Part shown: positions 1 through 6,725 of the stretch, piece by piece
Layout: each line of letters begins with the position of its first letter
Numbering within the stretch: position 1 is the stretch's first letter
Assembly: GCA_028275295.1 (NCBI GenBank)
Contig: JAPWUY010000018.1
Location: 1-11,307 of the forward strand
Length of the DNA stretch: 11,307 bases
Origin: Thermodesulfobacteriota bacterium
Lineage (GTDB): Bacteria; Desulfobacterota; Desulfocorpusculales; Desulfocorpusculum
Reading direction: 5' to 3'
The notes under the pieces: generated by a model
What the model was told of the DNA's origin: nothing
Database searches by the model: none
What the model saw: only the letters and a program-made list of their open reading frames with translations
Position numbers and translations under genes: made by a program

Positions 1-82
1 AAGCTATTTCATTCCCACCGGATGGTTGCCGATGACGCGGTGGCCAACCGGGGACATGCCTGGGTGGAGCGATGGTGCCATC

Positions 83-130
83 GCGGGCGTGCAGAGCCCG
101 CCCCTCCGGGGGGACGCGGTCTCCGCGCCC
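83..130 (+). repeat. Compact repeat unit (hairpin A fused to hairpin B)
   Basis: Hairpin A at 83-101 with its CCCTCCG tail runs directly into hairpin B (stem 112-118 with 124-130). The 72-nt middle part found in the 120-nt units is missing. The B stem has one mismatch (A114 against C128), while its sister copy at 2010-2028 is fully paired. Confidence 0.85.
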
Positions 131-236
131 ACGTGGCAAGGCCATACGCAAGCCGAGGCATAACATAATCATCGGGGGCAAACGAACGTTTGGTGGCCTA
201 TTGGGGCGATCCCCCGGTGGAAGGAAAGCCTCGTTT

Positions 237-356
237 GCGGGCGTGCGGAGCCCGCCCCTCCGAGGGGTGTGCCATCCAGGGCAAGATGGCCTTGCGGGGA
301 GAACCCCGGCATAACGCGGAGGTCGGTGTTCTCGGAGGGACGCACTCCGTGCGTCC
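237..356 (+). repeat. Full 120-nt structured repeat unit
   Basis: Hairpin A lies at 237-255. The tail CCCTCCGAG (256-264) is exactly complementary to CTCGGAGGG (331-339), which closes the unit. Inside are two smaller hairpins: GCCATC/GATGGC (271-276 with 285-290) and CGGGG/CCCCG (295-299 with 304-308). Hairpin B is GGACGCA/TGCGTCC (338-344 with 350-356), extendable by an inner C-G pair. The closing strand and the B stem share two bases, so both cannot be fully formed together. Confidence 0.9.
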
Positions 357-462
357 GCGTGGCGAGGTCATACGCAAGCCGAGGCATAACATAATCATCG
401 GGGGCAAACGAACGTTTGGTGGCCTAATGGGGTGATCCCCCGGTGGAAGGAAAGCCTCGTTT

Positions 463-582
463 GCGGGCGTGCGGAGCCCGCCCCTCCGAGGGGTGTGCCA
501 TCCAGGGCAAGATGGCCTTGCGGGGCAAACCCTGGCATAACGCCGAGGTCGGTGTTCTCGGAGGGACGCGCCCTGCGCGTCC
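463..582 (+). repeat. Full 120-nt structured repeat unit
   Basis: This is the tandem copy of the unit at 237-356, exactly 226 bp downstream. Hairpin A is at 463-481 and the closing helix is 482-490 with 557-565. Hairpin B is GGACGCGC/GCGCGTCC (564-571 with 575-582). Relative to the previous copy the seventh B pair changed from A-T to G-C on both sides. The small inner hairpin changed C to T opposite G, so pairing is kept as a wobble. Confidence 0.9.
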
Positions 583-592
583 GCAAGGATCG

Positions 593-745
593 GGCCCAAG
601 CGTAACCGATACATGGCTTCTCGGACATCGAGTCCCTTGCCCCGGCAACTGGTGCCAACATTTTTCTCGACCCGGAGGCGGGGCTTGAGATATATTTAGT
701 CAGGGTAGGTGGCCTCTGAACAGACCGATTGTCGGAGGTGGAGTC
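593..745. other. Unique spacer upstream of the coiled-coil gene
   Basis: The repeat similarity stops near 592 and this stretch shows no repeat unit and no gene. It must contain the promoter of the downstream + strand gene if that gene has its own. The AT-rich patch TATATTTAGT (691-700) could be part of a -10 region, but no matching -35 is convincing at normal spacing. The ribosome binding site GGAGGTG lies at 734-740. Confidence 0.4.
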
Positions 746-1312
746 ATGAGGGCTAAGCTGGTATTCGGGGCAATTCTAGGGATTCTCTTTGTAGGATGCG
801 TTGGGGTGAGTTCTGGACAGGGATTTGAGCAGGAAGACAGGGAGCGATTGATCAGGCTGGAGGCAACGCTTCAGGTTTTCATGCAACAAACTGACAAGCG
901 GTTTGCCGAACTGAGAGAGGACATGAACAAGCGATTTGAGGAGATGCGAGCTGATGTGAACAAACGTTTCGAGGAGATGCGAGCTGACGTGAACAAGCGT
1001 TTCGAGGAGATGCGAGAGGATACTAATAAGCGATTCGAACAGGTTGACAAGAGATTCGAGCAGATCGACAAGCGCATTGACCAGCTCATCACCTTCTTGT
1101 GGATCCTGGCGGGGATATTCACGGCCTTGGTGGTCGCAGTGATAGCATTCGCGTATTGGGACAGAAGGACCATCATTCGCAGGGCCAAGGAAGAGGCCTT
1201 GAAGGAGATGGAGGAAGCGGGGAGGTGGAAGACGATTTTGGAGGCATTGAGACAAGTCGCCATCAAGGATTCCAATGTGGCGGAGGCATTGAAGAGGTTC
1301 AATTTGTTGTAA
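746..1312 (+). CDS. Small membrane-anchored coiled-coil protein of unknown function
   Basis: 188 aa; function not recognised. The N-terminus (residues 1-25) is a signal-peptide-like hydrophobic stretch. It contains FVGC ending at Cys18, a poor lipobox because Phe sits at -3, so either signal peptidase I cleavage or lipidation is possible. Residues 28-49 are helical. From 50 to 93 there are four 11-residue repeats of the pattern NKRFEEMRADV, and from 94 to 114 three 7-residue repeats (NKRFEQV-type), a coiled coil changing from hendecads to heptads. Residues about 113-138 form a clear transmembrane helix, followed by a charged tail of about 50 residues. Start chosen because GGAGGTG sits 5 nt upstream of the ATG. 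The gene lies inside the repeat array, with repeat units on both sides, and appears less GC-rich than its surroundings. It probably acts as an oligomeric envelope protein; that is inference. Confidence 0.85.
   Translation: MRAKLVFGAILGILFVGCVGVSSGQGFEQEDRERLIRLEATLQVFMQQTDKRFAELREDMNKRFEEMRADVNKRFEEMRADVNKRFEEMREDTNKRFEQVDKRFEQIDKRIDQLITFLWILAGIFTALVVAVIAFAYWDRRTIIRRAKEEALKEMEEAGRWKTILEALRQVAIKDSNVAEALKRFNLL
893..1087 (+). repeat. In-frame 33-bp and 21-bp coding repeats (coiled coil)
   Basis: Four consecutive 33-bp repeats (893-1024) encode hendecads, then three 21-bp repeats (1025-1087) encode heptads of the coiled-coil protein. The copies at 926, 959 and 992 are nearly identical in DNA, so repeat number could change by slippage or recombination without breaking the frame. 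Confidence 0.85.
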
Positions 1313-1401
1313 GGGTTGCCACAAAAGGAGGTCCAGGCCGTTCGCGTTTCCAACGGGTTTGGTTCGCACATACGGGTAGACGAAGGGCGGTTTTCTCGGA
1401 G
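1313..1401. other. Spacer between the coiled-coil gene and resumed repeat array
   Basis: No gene and no clear terminator are visible. The repeat family resumes near 1385 with a GGCGGTTTTCTCGGAGG leader of hairpin B; the A half of that unit is absent, as if the gene-bearing segment replaced it. Confidence 0.4.
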
Positions 1402-1420
1402 GGGCGCGGTCTCCGCGCCC
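1402..1420 (+). repeat. Lone hairpin B
   Basis: Stem GGGCGCG (1402-1408) with CGCGCCC (1414-1420), plus an inner G-C pair. The third pair is G-C here and A-T in most copies, changed on both strands. There is no hairpin A upstream because the unit is cut by the coiled-coil gene segment. Confidence 0.85.
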
Positions 1421-1528
1421 GCGTGGTAAGGCCGCACGAATGCCGTGCCCTTTCATTTCCAACACACGCGTTAACGATGGCCTCGTGGCCGAGAGGAGAG
1501 ATGCCCCGGTCAAGCCCGAGCCTTCCCT

Positions 1529-1648
1529 GCGGGCGTGCAGAGCCCGCCCCTCCGCCGGATTGGTCATCCGAGCTGGGATGGCCTTGCGGGGGAAACCCGG
1601 GGATAACGCCGGGGGCGGTTTTCTCGGAGGGACGCACTCCGTGCGTCC
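1529..1648 (+). repeat. Full 120-nt structured repeat unit
   Basis: Hairpin A is at 1529-1547. The tail CCCTCCG pairs with CGGAGGG in the B leader (1626-1631 region). The inner hairpin GGTCATCC (1562-1569) with GGATGGCC (1576-1583) is 8 bp including one wobble, a longer version of the one at 271-290. Hairpin B is GGACGCA/TGCGTCC (1630-1636 with 1642-1648). The length from A to B is again exactly 120 nt. Confidence 0.9.
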
Positions 1649-1754
1649 GCGTGGCGAGGCCATACGCAAGCCGAGGCATAACATAACCATCGGGGGCAAA
1701 CGAACGTTTGGTGGCCTAATGGGGTGATCCCCGGGTGGAAGCGAAGCCTGCTAG

Positions 1755-1874
1755 ACGGGCGTGCGGAGCCCGCCCCTCCGGGGGGAGGCCAGTCGCAATG
1801 CGCATCGCCTAGCGGGGAAAGCGCAAAGACAACGCGGAAGGCGATTTTCTCGGAGGGACGCACTCCGTGCGTCC
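1755..1874 (+). repeat. Full 120-nt structured repeat unit with diverged middle
   Basis: Hairpin A is at 1755-1773 (first base A instead of G) and hairpin B at 1856-1874 with an A-T seventh pair. The middle differs from the other units and carries ATCGCCTAGCGGGG (1803-1816), which recurs in the last unit of the right array. Spacing to the preceding unit is 226 bp. Confidence 0.85.
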
Positions 1875-1898
1875 GCAAATACGGGCCGGACGCAAGCG

Positions 1899-2025
1899 AA
1901 GCTATTTCATTCCCACCGGATGGTTGCCGATGACGCGGTGGCCAACCGGGGACATGCCTGGGTGGAGCGATGGTGCCATCGCGGGCGTGCAGAGCCCGCC
2001 CCTCCGGGGGGACGCGGTCTCCGCG
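1899..2025 (+). repeat. 127-bp exact direct repeat of window positions 1-127
   Basis: Bases 1899-2025 are identical to 1-127, including the linker, hairpin A and most of hairpin B. Identity ends at 2026 (T; C at 128), which is the base that makes this copy's B stem fully paired. The match may extend further upstream in the first copy, which is cut by the window start. Confidence 0.95.
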
Positions 2026-2028
2026 TCC
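1981..2028 (+). repeat. Compact repeat unit (hairpin A fused to hairpin B)
   Basis: Sister of the unit at 83-130. Hairpin A is at 1981-1999 and hairpin B GGACGCG/CGCGTCC at 2010-2016 with 2022-2028. The 72-nt middle segment is absent. Confidence 0.85.
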
Positions 2029-2134
2029 GCGAATACGGGCCGGACGCAAGCCAAGGCATGTCATGATTGCCGGGGGTAAACGAAGAACCGAGGGCGCACG
2101 GGAGACATGCCCGGGTCAAGCCAATTCCGTTCCT

Positions 2135-2260
2135 CCGGGCGTGCAGAGCCCGCCCCTCCGCGAAACCGGGACCCTCACAATGAGAGCCAGCGGCTTCAAA
2201 GCGAGATGCATCGGTAAAGCGCGATGCTGACATTGCGGGCGTGCAGAGCTCGCCCCTCCC
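2135..2260 (+). repeat. Two A-only repeat elements at the array end
   Basis: Hairpin A copies start at 2135 and 2235, exactly 100 bp apart, with no hairpin B between them. The second has GCTCGC on its 3' arm, turning one pair into a G-T wobble. The right array ends with the same arrangement (A copies at 10249 and 10148 on the minus strand). Confidence 0.8.
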
Positions 2261-2334
2261 CAACCCCGACCTCCCGCAAGAAGGACCTGGGTTCACAAGG
2301 TAGGGACGCCTCGGTAGGGCGCCACGTAGACATT

Positions 2335-2360
2335 ATGGGCCTCTTGGGCCCACCCCCGTG
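2335..2360 (+). repeat. Degenerate hairpin A at the operon 3' end
   Basis: TGGGC (2336-2340) and GCCCA (2348-2352) enclose a 7-nt loop, as in hairpin A. The start lies exactly 100 bp after the previous A. The outer pair is T-A instead of C-G, a compensated change. The flank at 2290-2322 matches the corresponding flank in the right array (26 of 33 positions), followed in both arrays by 12 nt and then hairpin A. So this is a diverged copy, not a chance palindrome. Confidence 0.6.
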
Positions 2361-2372
2361 GGGATCTTTTTT
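2354..2372 (+). terminator. Possible + strand terminator or antisense block
   Basis: A short CCCC/GGGG palindrome (2354-2363; effective loop of four) is followed by ATC and six T (2367-2372). Read on the + strand it resembles a weak intrinsic terminator that could stop transcripts from the array before they run antisense into the operon. The stem is short, so confidence is low. It overlaps the stop codon of the minus-strand gene. Confidence 0.25.
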
Positions 2373-4063
2373 CACTCCAGTGCGAGGAGGCGCGAGAACC
2401 TCGGATCAAGTTCCTCGAGGGGAACCCTCTCGTATTCCTCCTTGAACTCGCTCCAGAGAAGCGATAGGGTCTGCTGAAGGATGCCCTCTCTTTCCTCTTC
2501 CTCCACGTGCCCCATGAAGAAGCCCACAAACTTCTCCTCCCATCCCGTCATCTTGTAAGGGGGCTTCTTCTCCCCTTCCCTCAGTCTCCCAAAGAAACTC
2601 CTCGCTTCGGCAAGGGCGAGCTTCGAGATCTCGAGTTCCCTCCCCAGGACCCATTTGGCCCACAGATTGAACAGAAGGGGCTGAAAGGCCGCTTCAGGAT
2701 GAGCGAGAAGACCAGGATCCAGCGCATACCTCCTCACGAGAATGTCCAGAAGAGAATCCAAGGCCATGAGGCGACTCAGGATCCTGGAAGTCTCTTCCAC
2801 CTCCGAAAGACGGATGAAGTCCCTGAAGGCCTCGACCTCTCTCTCCCCAGCGTAATAACGAGGCCTTCTTTTGAGCAACCCTTCCAGGCAAGAGCCCCAC
2901 GGCTCCCCCCAGAATGTCAGACCGAGCCCCATCTTCCTGAACCAGCTATCCTTGATCCACCTCCTGGCCCTCCTCTGAACCTCAAGGGCTGCCCCGAAGC
3001 CCACCCTGAAGATGGAAACAAGCGCCCGGTCCGAAATGAGCCTCTGAGCCTTCTCTATGTCCCCCTTTGTCAGCCTCTCCAGACCCAAGTTCAAGTAAGA
3101 AGCCGCTCTCACCCAGGCCTTCTTCATCACCTCCAGCTCCATTATGGGCATCCCATCTGCGGACAGGATCTCGTTTGCGAGGGCAGCAAATTCCAGTCGC
3201 ACCCTGTCGATAAAGAGCGGATCATCGAAACGATTCAAGGCCTGAGCCAGAAGACCGCCTTGAATCCCTTGGTCCAACGGGATCATGGGGACGAGATCCC
3301 TCTCCTCATCGTCTATCTCCAGGGCAGGTGGCACCTCTTCCACTCCCTCTATCACGGCCTCCGGCTCCAGGGGCGCGTACACCCTCAGGGCTTCCTCGAA
3401 GGGAAGGAATCCCTGCTCGGCTATCCTCACATTCCTGAGCCTGTAAAGCTCCTCCTCTGCCTCGGAAGGAAGATATTCAGCCAGGCCCACAAGGATCCTC
3501 AAATAACCCCCGTAGTCCAATCTCGCGATATCCGCCATGAGCTCCTGAATCCATTTTTCCTCGTTGGGATCCTTCACCCGGAGGTAATACACTCCATCGA
3601 GGGAGAAAAATCCATCTGGGACCTCATCCGTGTCGTGGTCCCGAACAAACACCTCGATGAGCCTTCCCAAGTAAAAACGAGCGAAGAGATCCCCTTCTTC
3701 CAGGATCCATTTCGCAAGCCTCTCTGGGTCCGCCATATGGAGCCTCTTGAGCCACTCACCCGCAGAGGAGATCTCCACCCTGTCCTTCCTCCACACCTCC
3801 AAGTCGAGAAGATGCTGCCACTGGTCGCAAGATGCGAGCTCGAGAAGGGGAAGGCTATCATCCTCGCCAATCTTCTTCACGATCCAATAAAAATCCGTTG
3901 GGGCCAACTCCATGACCACTTCCCGAGCATTGGGAAGCTCCAGGATGCCATTGAGAAGCTGAGTGCCAGAAAGCTCCAGAACGGCCTTTCTGAGGGCAGG
4001 CCCCTCAGGCCAAGGAGCTAGAGGAGATTTGGAACGTTCCTGAAGATCGGTCATGTCTTGCAT
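2372..4063 (-). CDS. DUF6178-like protein of unknown function
   Basis: 563 aa from the chosen start. Resembles, from memory, the DUF6178 proteins of Desulfobacterota, through stretches such as LPLLELASCDQWQHLLDLE, DPERLAKWILEE, DGFFSLDGVYYLR and ALRVYAPLEP. It is a soluble, acidic, mostly helical protein with no signal peptide, transmembrane helix or catalytic motif that I can see. The frame is open up to an ATG at 4129, but the ATG at 4063 has a strong GAGGTGA ribosome binding site ending about 8 nt upstream, whereas the one at 4129 has none; hence the shorter start. It is the last gene of the block, 88 bp after the HD-GYP gene, so it may be cotranscribed with it. Its role is unknown; a link with the upstream signalling protein is only suggested by position. 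Confidence 0.85.
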   Translation of the reverse strand: MQDMTDLQERSKSPLAPWPEGPALRKAVLELSGTQLLNGILELPNAREVVMELAPTDFYWIVKKIGEDDSLPLLELASCDQWQHLLDLEVWRKDRVEISSAGEWLKRLHMADPERLAKWILEEGDLFARFYLGRLIEVFVRDHDTDEVPDGFFSLDGVYYLRVKDPNEEKWIQELMADIARLDYGGYLRILVGLAEYLPSEAEEELYRLRNVRIAEQGFLPFEEALRVYAPLEPEAVIEGVEEVPPALEIDDEERDLVPMIPLDQGIQGGLLAQALNRFDDPLFIDRVRLEFAALANEILSADGMPIMELEVMKKAWVRAASYLNLGLERLTKGDIEKAQRLISDRALVSIFRVGFGAALEVQRRARRWIKDSWFRKMGLGLTFWGEPWGSCLEGLLKRRPRYYAGEREVEAFRDFIRLSEVEETSRILSRLMALDSLLDILVRRYALDPGLLAHPEAAFQPLLFNLWAKWVLGRELEISKLALAEARSFFGRLREGEKKPPYKMTGWEEKFVGFFMGHVEEEEREGILQQTLSLLWSEFKEEYERVPLEELDPRFSRLLALE

Positions 4064-4151
4064 GAAAAGTTCACCTCTCGGGCCAAAGGGAAGTTGCCAA
4101 CGGGATAGACTCCTCGAGGGAGCTGCCATCTTTTATTTTAGCCCAAAGCCA

Positions 4152-6725
4152 TCAGGAAATCTGGTCCAGGAGAGAAAGGTCCCTCACTTCTTGCGCGAGG
4201 AGCTCCAGACAGGCCTCCACTACCTGGGGATCGTAGAGGGTGCCCTTTCCCTTTTTCAACTCTTCCATGGCTCTTTCCAAGCCCAGAGCTGGCCTATAAG
4301 GTCTGTGAGAGGATATGGCCTCCACCACATCCGCTACGGCCAGAATCCTCGCCTCCAAGAGAATCTCATCCCCTTTCAGTCCACGGGGGTAACCGGATCC
4401 ATCCATTCTCTCGTGGTGTTGGCGCACCATCTCCGCAATGGGCCAAGGAAATTGAATGGGCTTCAGGATCTCGTATCCCACATCGGGATGGGTCTTTATG
4501 AGGCTGAACTCGGTGGCCGTGAGGGTCGAGGGCTTGCTGAGAATCTCTGCCGGAACCGATATCTTGCCAAGGTCATGGATAGTCCCCGCCACATAGACTC
4601 CCTCGATTGTGCCAGGTGGGAGCCCTAGCTTTTTCGCCAAAAGCCTAGCTATAAGTGCAACCCTTTTCTGATGGCCAGCCGTGTACGGATCCTTGACCTC
4701 CACAGTGAGGGAAATTGCCCTCACTATTCCATCCATGGCCTGCCTGAGCTGGCTGAGGGTGAGCTGGAGCTCCTGGGTGCGTTCATCGACTTTCCTCTCC
4801 AACTCCTTCATGTGGATTCTGTGAAGGGTCTCAAGTTCTCTTCTCCTGAGGGCATTTGCGACCTGGATTATCACCTCGTTCAACTTGAACGGCTTGAGGA
4901 TATAGCCGTAAGCTCCCCTTTCCAGGGCCAATTGGGCAACTTTGGGATCATCGGCACCGCTCACGAAGACCACCGCCATCTCAGGAAAACTCGGCATGAC
5001 CTCTTCAACGAGCTCGAGCCCGCTTTCCCCTGGCATTCGGACATCGCATAGGAGAAGATCGAAGCTTTCCCTAGCGAGCTTCTCCTTCGCTTCCACGGCA
5101 TTGGCTGCGGCCGAGCACTCGTAGCCCTGCTCCGTGAGGAGCTTGGAGAGGATCTTCCTTATGGGAGCCTCGTCGTCCACGATCAATATTCTGGGCCTCC
5201 TGGGGCCTCGAGGCTCGGCAAACTCGGGTGAGACTTGGAGGACTTCCGGGAGGAAGGATGAAGGGGGCTGGGACATGGCCTCGTTGACCTTTCCCAGGAG
5301 TTCTTTTCTGGAAAAAACTCGGTAGATTTGGGGAAGGCCCGTTTTTGGGCCCCCTTTCACCTTCTCGGGCTTCTCCCCAGGGGTCCCCGAGATGAGAATT
5401 CCCCTCAGCTCCGGCCTTAGGGATCTCATCCTCTGCCAAATTTCCTCGCCGGGAATACCGGAAACAAGCTCCTCCACTATGAGGAGATGGAGTTCGGGAA
5501 GCCTTCTCGCGATCTGCATGGCTTCCATGGGATCCTCAGCCTTGAATACATGAAAGCCCGATCCCTCGAGGATCGCCCCTGCCATATCCAACAGTTTTCT
5601 CTCATCCGATACTATCAAAACGGTCGCTCCGGAATGTTCTTTCCAGGCGGGCTCCTTTTGGCCCTCTTCTCTCGATATCTCGCCCTGAGAGGGAAGGTAA
5701 ATCTTGAAGGTCGTGCCCATGCCCGGTTCGCTATAAGCCCAGATGTAGCCATTGCTCTGTTTCACTATGCCGTGGACCACCGAGAGCCCAAGCCCGGATC
5801 CTCCTTTTGTTGTGAAGAAAGGCTCGAAGATCCTGGATTGGGTCTCATGATCCATTCCCTTCCCAGTGTCCGTGATCGAGACCATGGCATACCATCCCGG
5901 GATGACCTCCGCCCCGTGTACCCAGCCGTGGTCCTTGTCCAGAAAAACATTTCGAGTCTCTATGAAGAGCCTCCCCCCATCTGGCATCGCCTCCTTGGCG
6001 TTCATGACAAGATTGAGGATCACGGCCTCCATCTGGCCGGGGTCCGCTTTGACGGCATGGAGCCTGGGCTCCAAGGAGACCACAAGGTCCACCTTTTCTC
6101 CCAAGAAGGAGGAAATGGCATCCTTGAGTTCCATGATGAGGCCGTTGAGATCCAAGGACTGGGGAACCAGCAACTGGCCACCCGCGAAGGCCAAAAGCCT
6201 CTCGACCAGAAGATGAGCCCTCTGGCCAGCCTTCCTTATCTCCAGGAGATCTCTCCTCGACTTTTCATCTCCCCGGAGCTCCCTCAGGGCCATTTCGGAG
6301 CGCTCCATTATCACCCTCAGGTCCCCCGCGAGAAACCTGACCACACTTCCCACTAGCTCTTCCATGGCCTCCATTCTGTGGGTCTGTCTGCTCCCCCTTC
6401 TTGCCGCGGCCGAGGGCTCCTCTTCCTCGAAAAGCACGAGCAAAATGATGACCTTCCCCTCCAAGTCCTTTATGGGCCTGAGCTCTACGCGGAGGGAGAG
6501 AGTTTTTCCATCCCCTCTGGGATACCTCCTGTGGGAGACCTTTGGGGTAGCTGTCCTCGAGACTTCCAGGAAGTCCTCGGCAATGCCCGATTCCTTCACC
6601 CCCTCAAGCTCGAGAAAATTTTTCCCTTTCAGGGGAGATGGGAGCCCCAAGAGGGCCGCGAGTTCGGGGCTCCCATCCAGCATCGTGCCCATTCTATCGA
6701 GGCAGAGGAAAAAAGAGGGGATCAT
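4152..6725 (-). CDS. PAS / kinase-like / receiver / receiver / HD-GYP signalling protein
   Basis: 857 aa, cytosolic, no membrane segment. Order: PAS-like sensor (about 1-100); histidine-kinase dimerisation region (about 117-185); ATPase domain (about 230-345) with N-box Asn238/Asn242, G1 Asp286-x-Gly288-x-Gly290 and GGSGLGLS (308-315) all present; receiver 1 (about 367-483); receiver 2 (about 511-626) with Asp517/518, phosphoacceptor Asp561, Ser589 and Lys611; coiled-coil linker; HD-GYP (about 666-846) with His685, HDLGK (717-721), His746, HHE (770-772) and DGSGYP (775-780). The HD-GYP motifs are complete, so c-di-GMP phosphodiesterase activity is expected. Two upstream modules look dead: the usual His of the H-box is Arg130, and receiver 1 has Glu418 for the phospho-Asp and lacks the conserved Lys. 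Start: this ATG overlaps the stop of the hydratase gene (ATGA) and has GGAAGGG about 4 nt upstream; a longer frame to 6962 lies inside that gene and is rejected. Confidence 0.93.
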   Translation of the reverse strand: MIPSFFLCLDRMGTMLDGSPELAALLGLPSPLKGKNFLELEGVKESGIAEDFLEVSRTATPKVSHRRYPRGDGKTLSLRVELRPIKDLEGKVIILLVLFEEEEPSAAARRGSRQTHRMEAMEELVGSVVRFLAGDLRVIMERSEMALRELRGDEKSRRDLLEIRKAGQRAHLLVERLLAFAGGQLLVPQSLDLNGLIMELKDAISSFLGEKVDLVVSLEPRLHAVKADPGQMEAVILNLVMNAKEAMPDGGRLFIETRNVFLDKDHGWVHGAEVIPGWYAMVSITDTGKGMDHETQSRIFEPFFTTKGGSGLGLSVVHGIVKQSNGYIWAYSEPGMGTTFKIYLPSQGEISREEGQKEPAWKEHSGATVLIVSDERKLLDMAGAILEGSGFHVFKAEDPMEAMQIARRLPELHLLIVEELVSGIPGEEIWQRMRSLRPELRGILISGTPGEKPEKVKGGPKTGLPQIYRVFSRKELLGKVNEAMSQPPSSFLPEVLQVSPEFAEPRGPRRPRILIVDDEAPIRKILSKLLTEQGYECSAAANAVEAKEKLARESFDLLLCDVRMPGESGLELVEEVMPSFPEMAVVFVSGADDPKVAQLALERGAYGYILKPFKLNEVIIQVANALRRRELETLHRIHMKELERKVDERTQELQLTLSQLRQAMDGIVRAISLTVEVKDPYTAGHQKRVALIARLLAKKLGLPPGTIEGVYVAGTIHDLGKISVPAEILSKPSTLTATEFSLIKTHPDVGYEILKPIQFPWPIAEMVRQHHERMDGSGYPRGLKGDEILLEARILAVADVVEAISSHRPYRPALGLERAMEELKKGKGTLYDPQVVEACLELLAQEVRDLSLLDQIS

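Larger units (their letters stand above)
1..592 (+). repeat. Left repeat array, first part (structured ~226-bp tandem repeats)
   Basis: This stretch has no credible gene. It consists of repeat units each made of hairpin A (6-bp stem GCGGGC/GCCCGC, 7-nt loop GTGCGGA or GTGCAGA, tail CCCCTCCG) and hairpin B (GGACGC.. paired with ..GCGTCC). Hairpin A starts at 83, 237 and 463; hairpin B starts at 112, 338 and 564. The 226-bp block starting at 141 is repeated almost exactly from 367, with only a handful of substitutions. Short open frames here encode Arg/Pro/Gly-rich translations of the repeat and are not genes. The array is already under way at base 1, so it extends beyond the window. Confidence 0.9.
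1380..2360 (+). repeat. Left repeat array, second part
   Basis: The array resumes after the coiled-coil gene. Hairpin A starts at 1529, 1755, 1981, 2135, 2235 and (degenerate) 2335, giving spacings of 226, 226, 154, 100 and 100. The 154 spacing equals 226 minus the 72 nt missing from the compact unit. Hairpin B starts at 1402, 1630, 1856 and 2010. The array ends at the 3' end of the DUF6178-like gene. Open frames inside are repeat translations and not genes. Confidence 0.9.

Noticed and set aside
72..688. Several overlapping open frames on both strands in the left array, rich in Arg, Pro and Gly
   Set aside because: They are translations of the structured repeat, recur in different frames in every unit, have no distinct start signals and overlap each other. 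The same holds for open frames at 1299-2296 and 10187-11238.
685..700. Promoter TTGAGA / TATATT before the coiled-coil gene
   Set aside because: The two boxes are directly adjacent, not about 17 bp apart, and no better pair was found.
1..2360. CRISPR array
   Set aside because: The repeats are 226 bp apart, contain two hairpins, and the sequence between them is itself repeated instead of unique spacers. No cas gene is present.
2507..4021. 504-aa open frame on the + strand
   Set aside because: It is antisense to the DUF6178-like gene, which shows family similarity and a ribosome site; the + translation looks like a shadow rich in Pro, His and Leu. The 5487-6356 frame is rejected for the same reason.
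4064..4129. Longer start for the DUF6178-like protein (ATG at 4129)
   Set aside because: There is no Shine-Dalgarno before 4129, while 4063 has GAGGTGA at good spacing. This is not certain; an N-terminal comparison with homologues would settle it.
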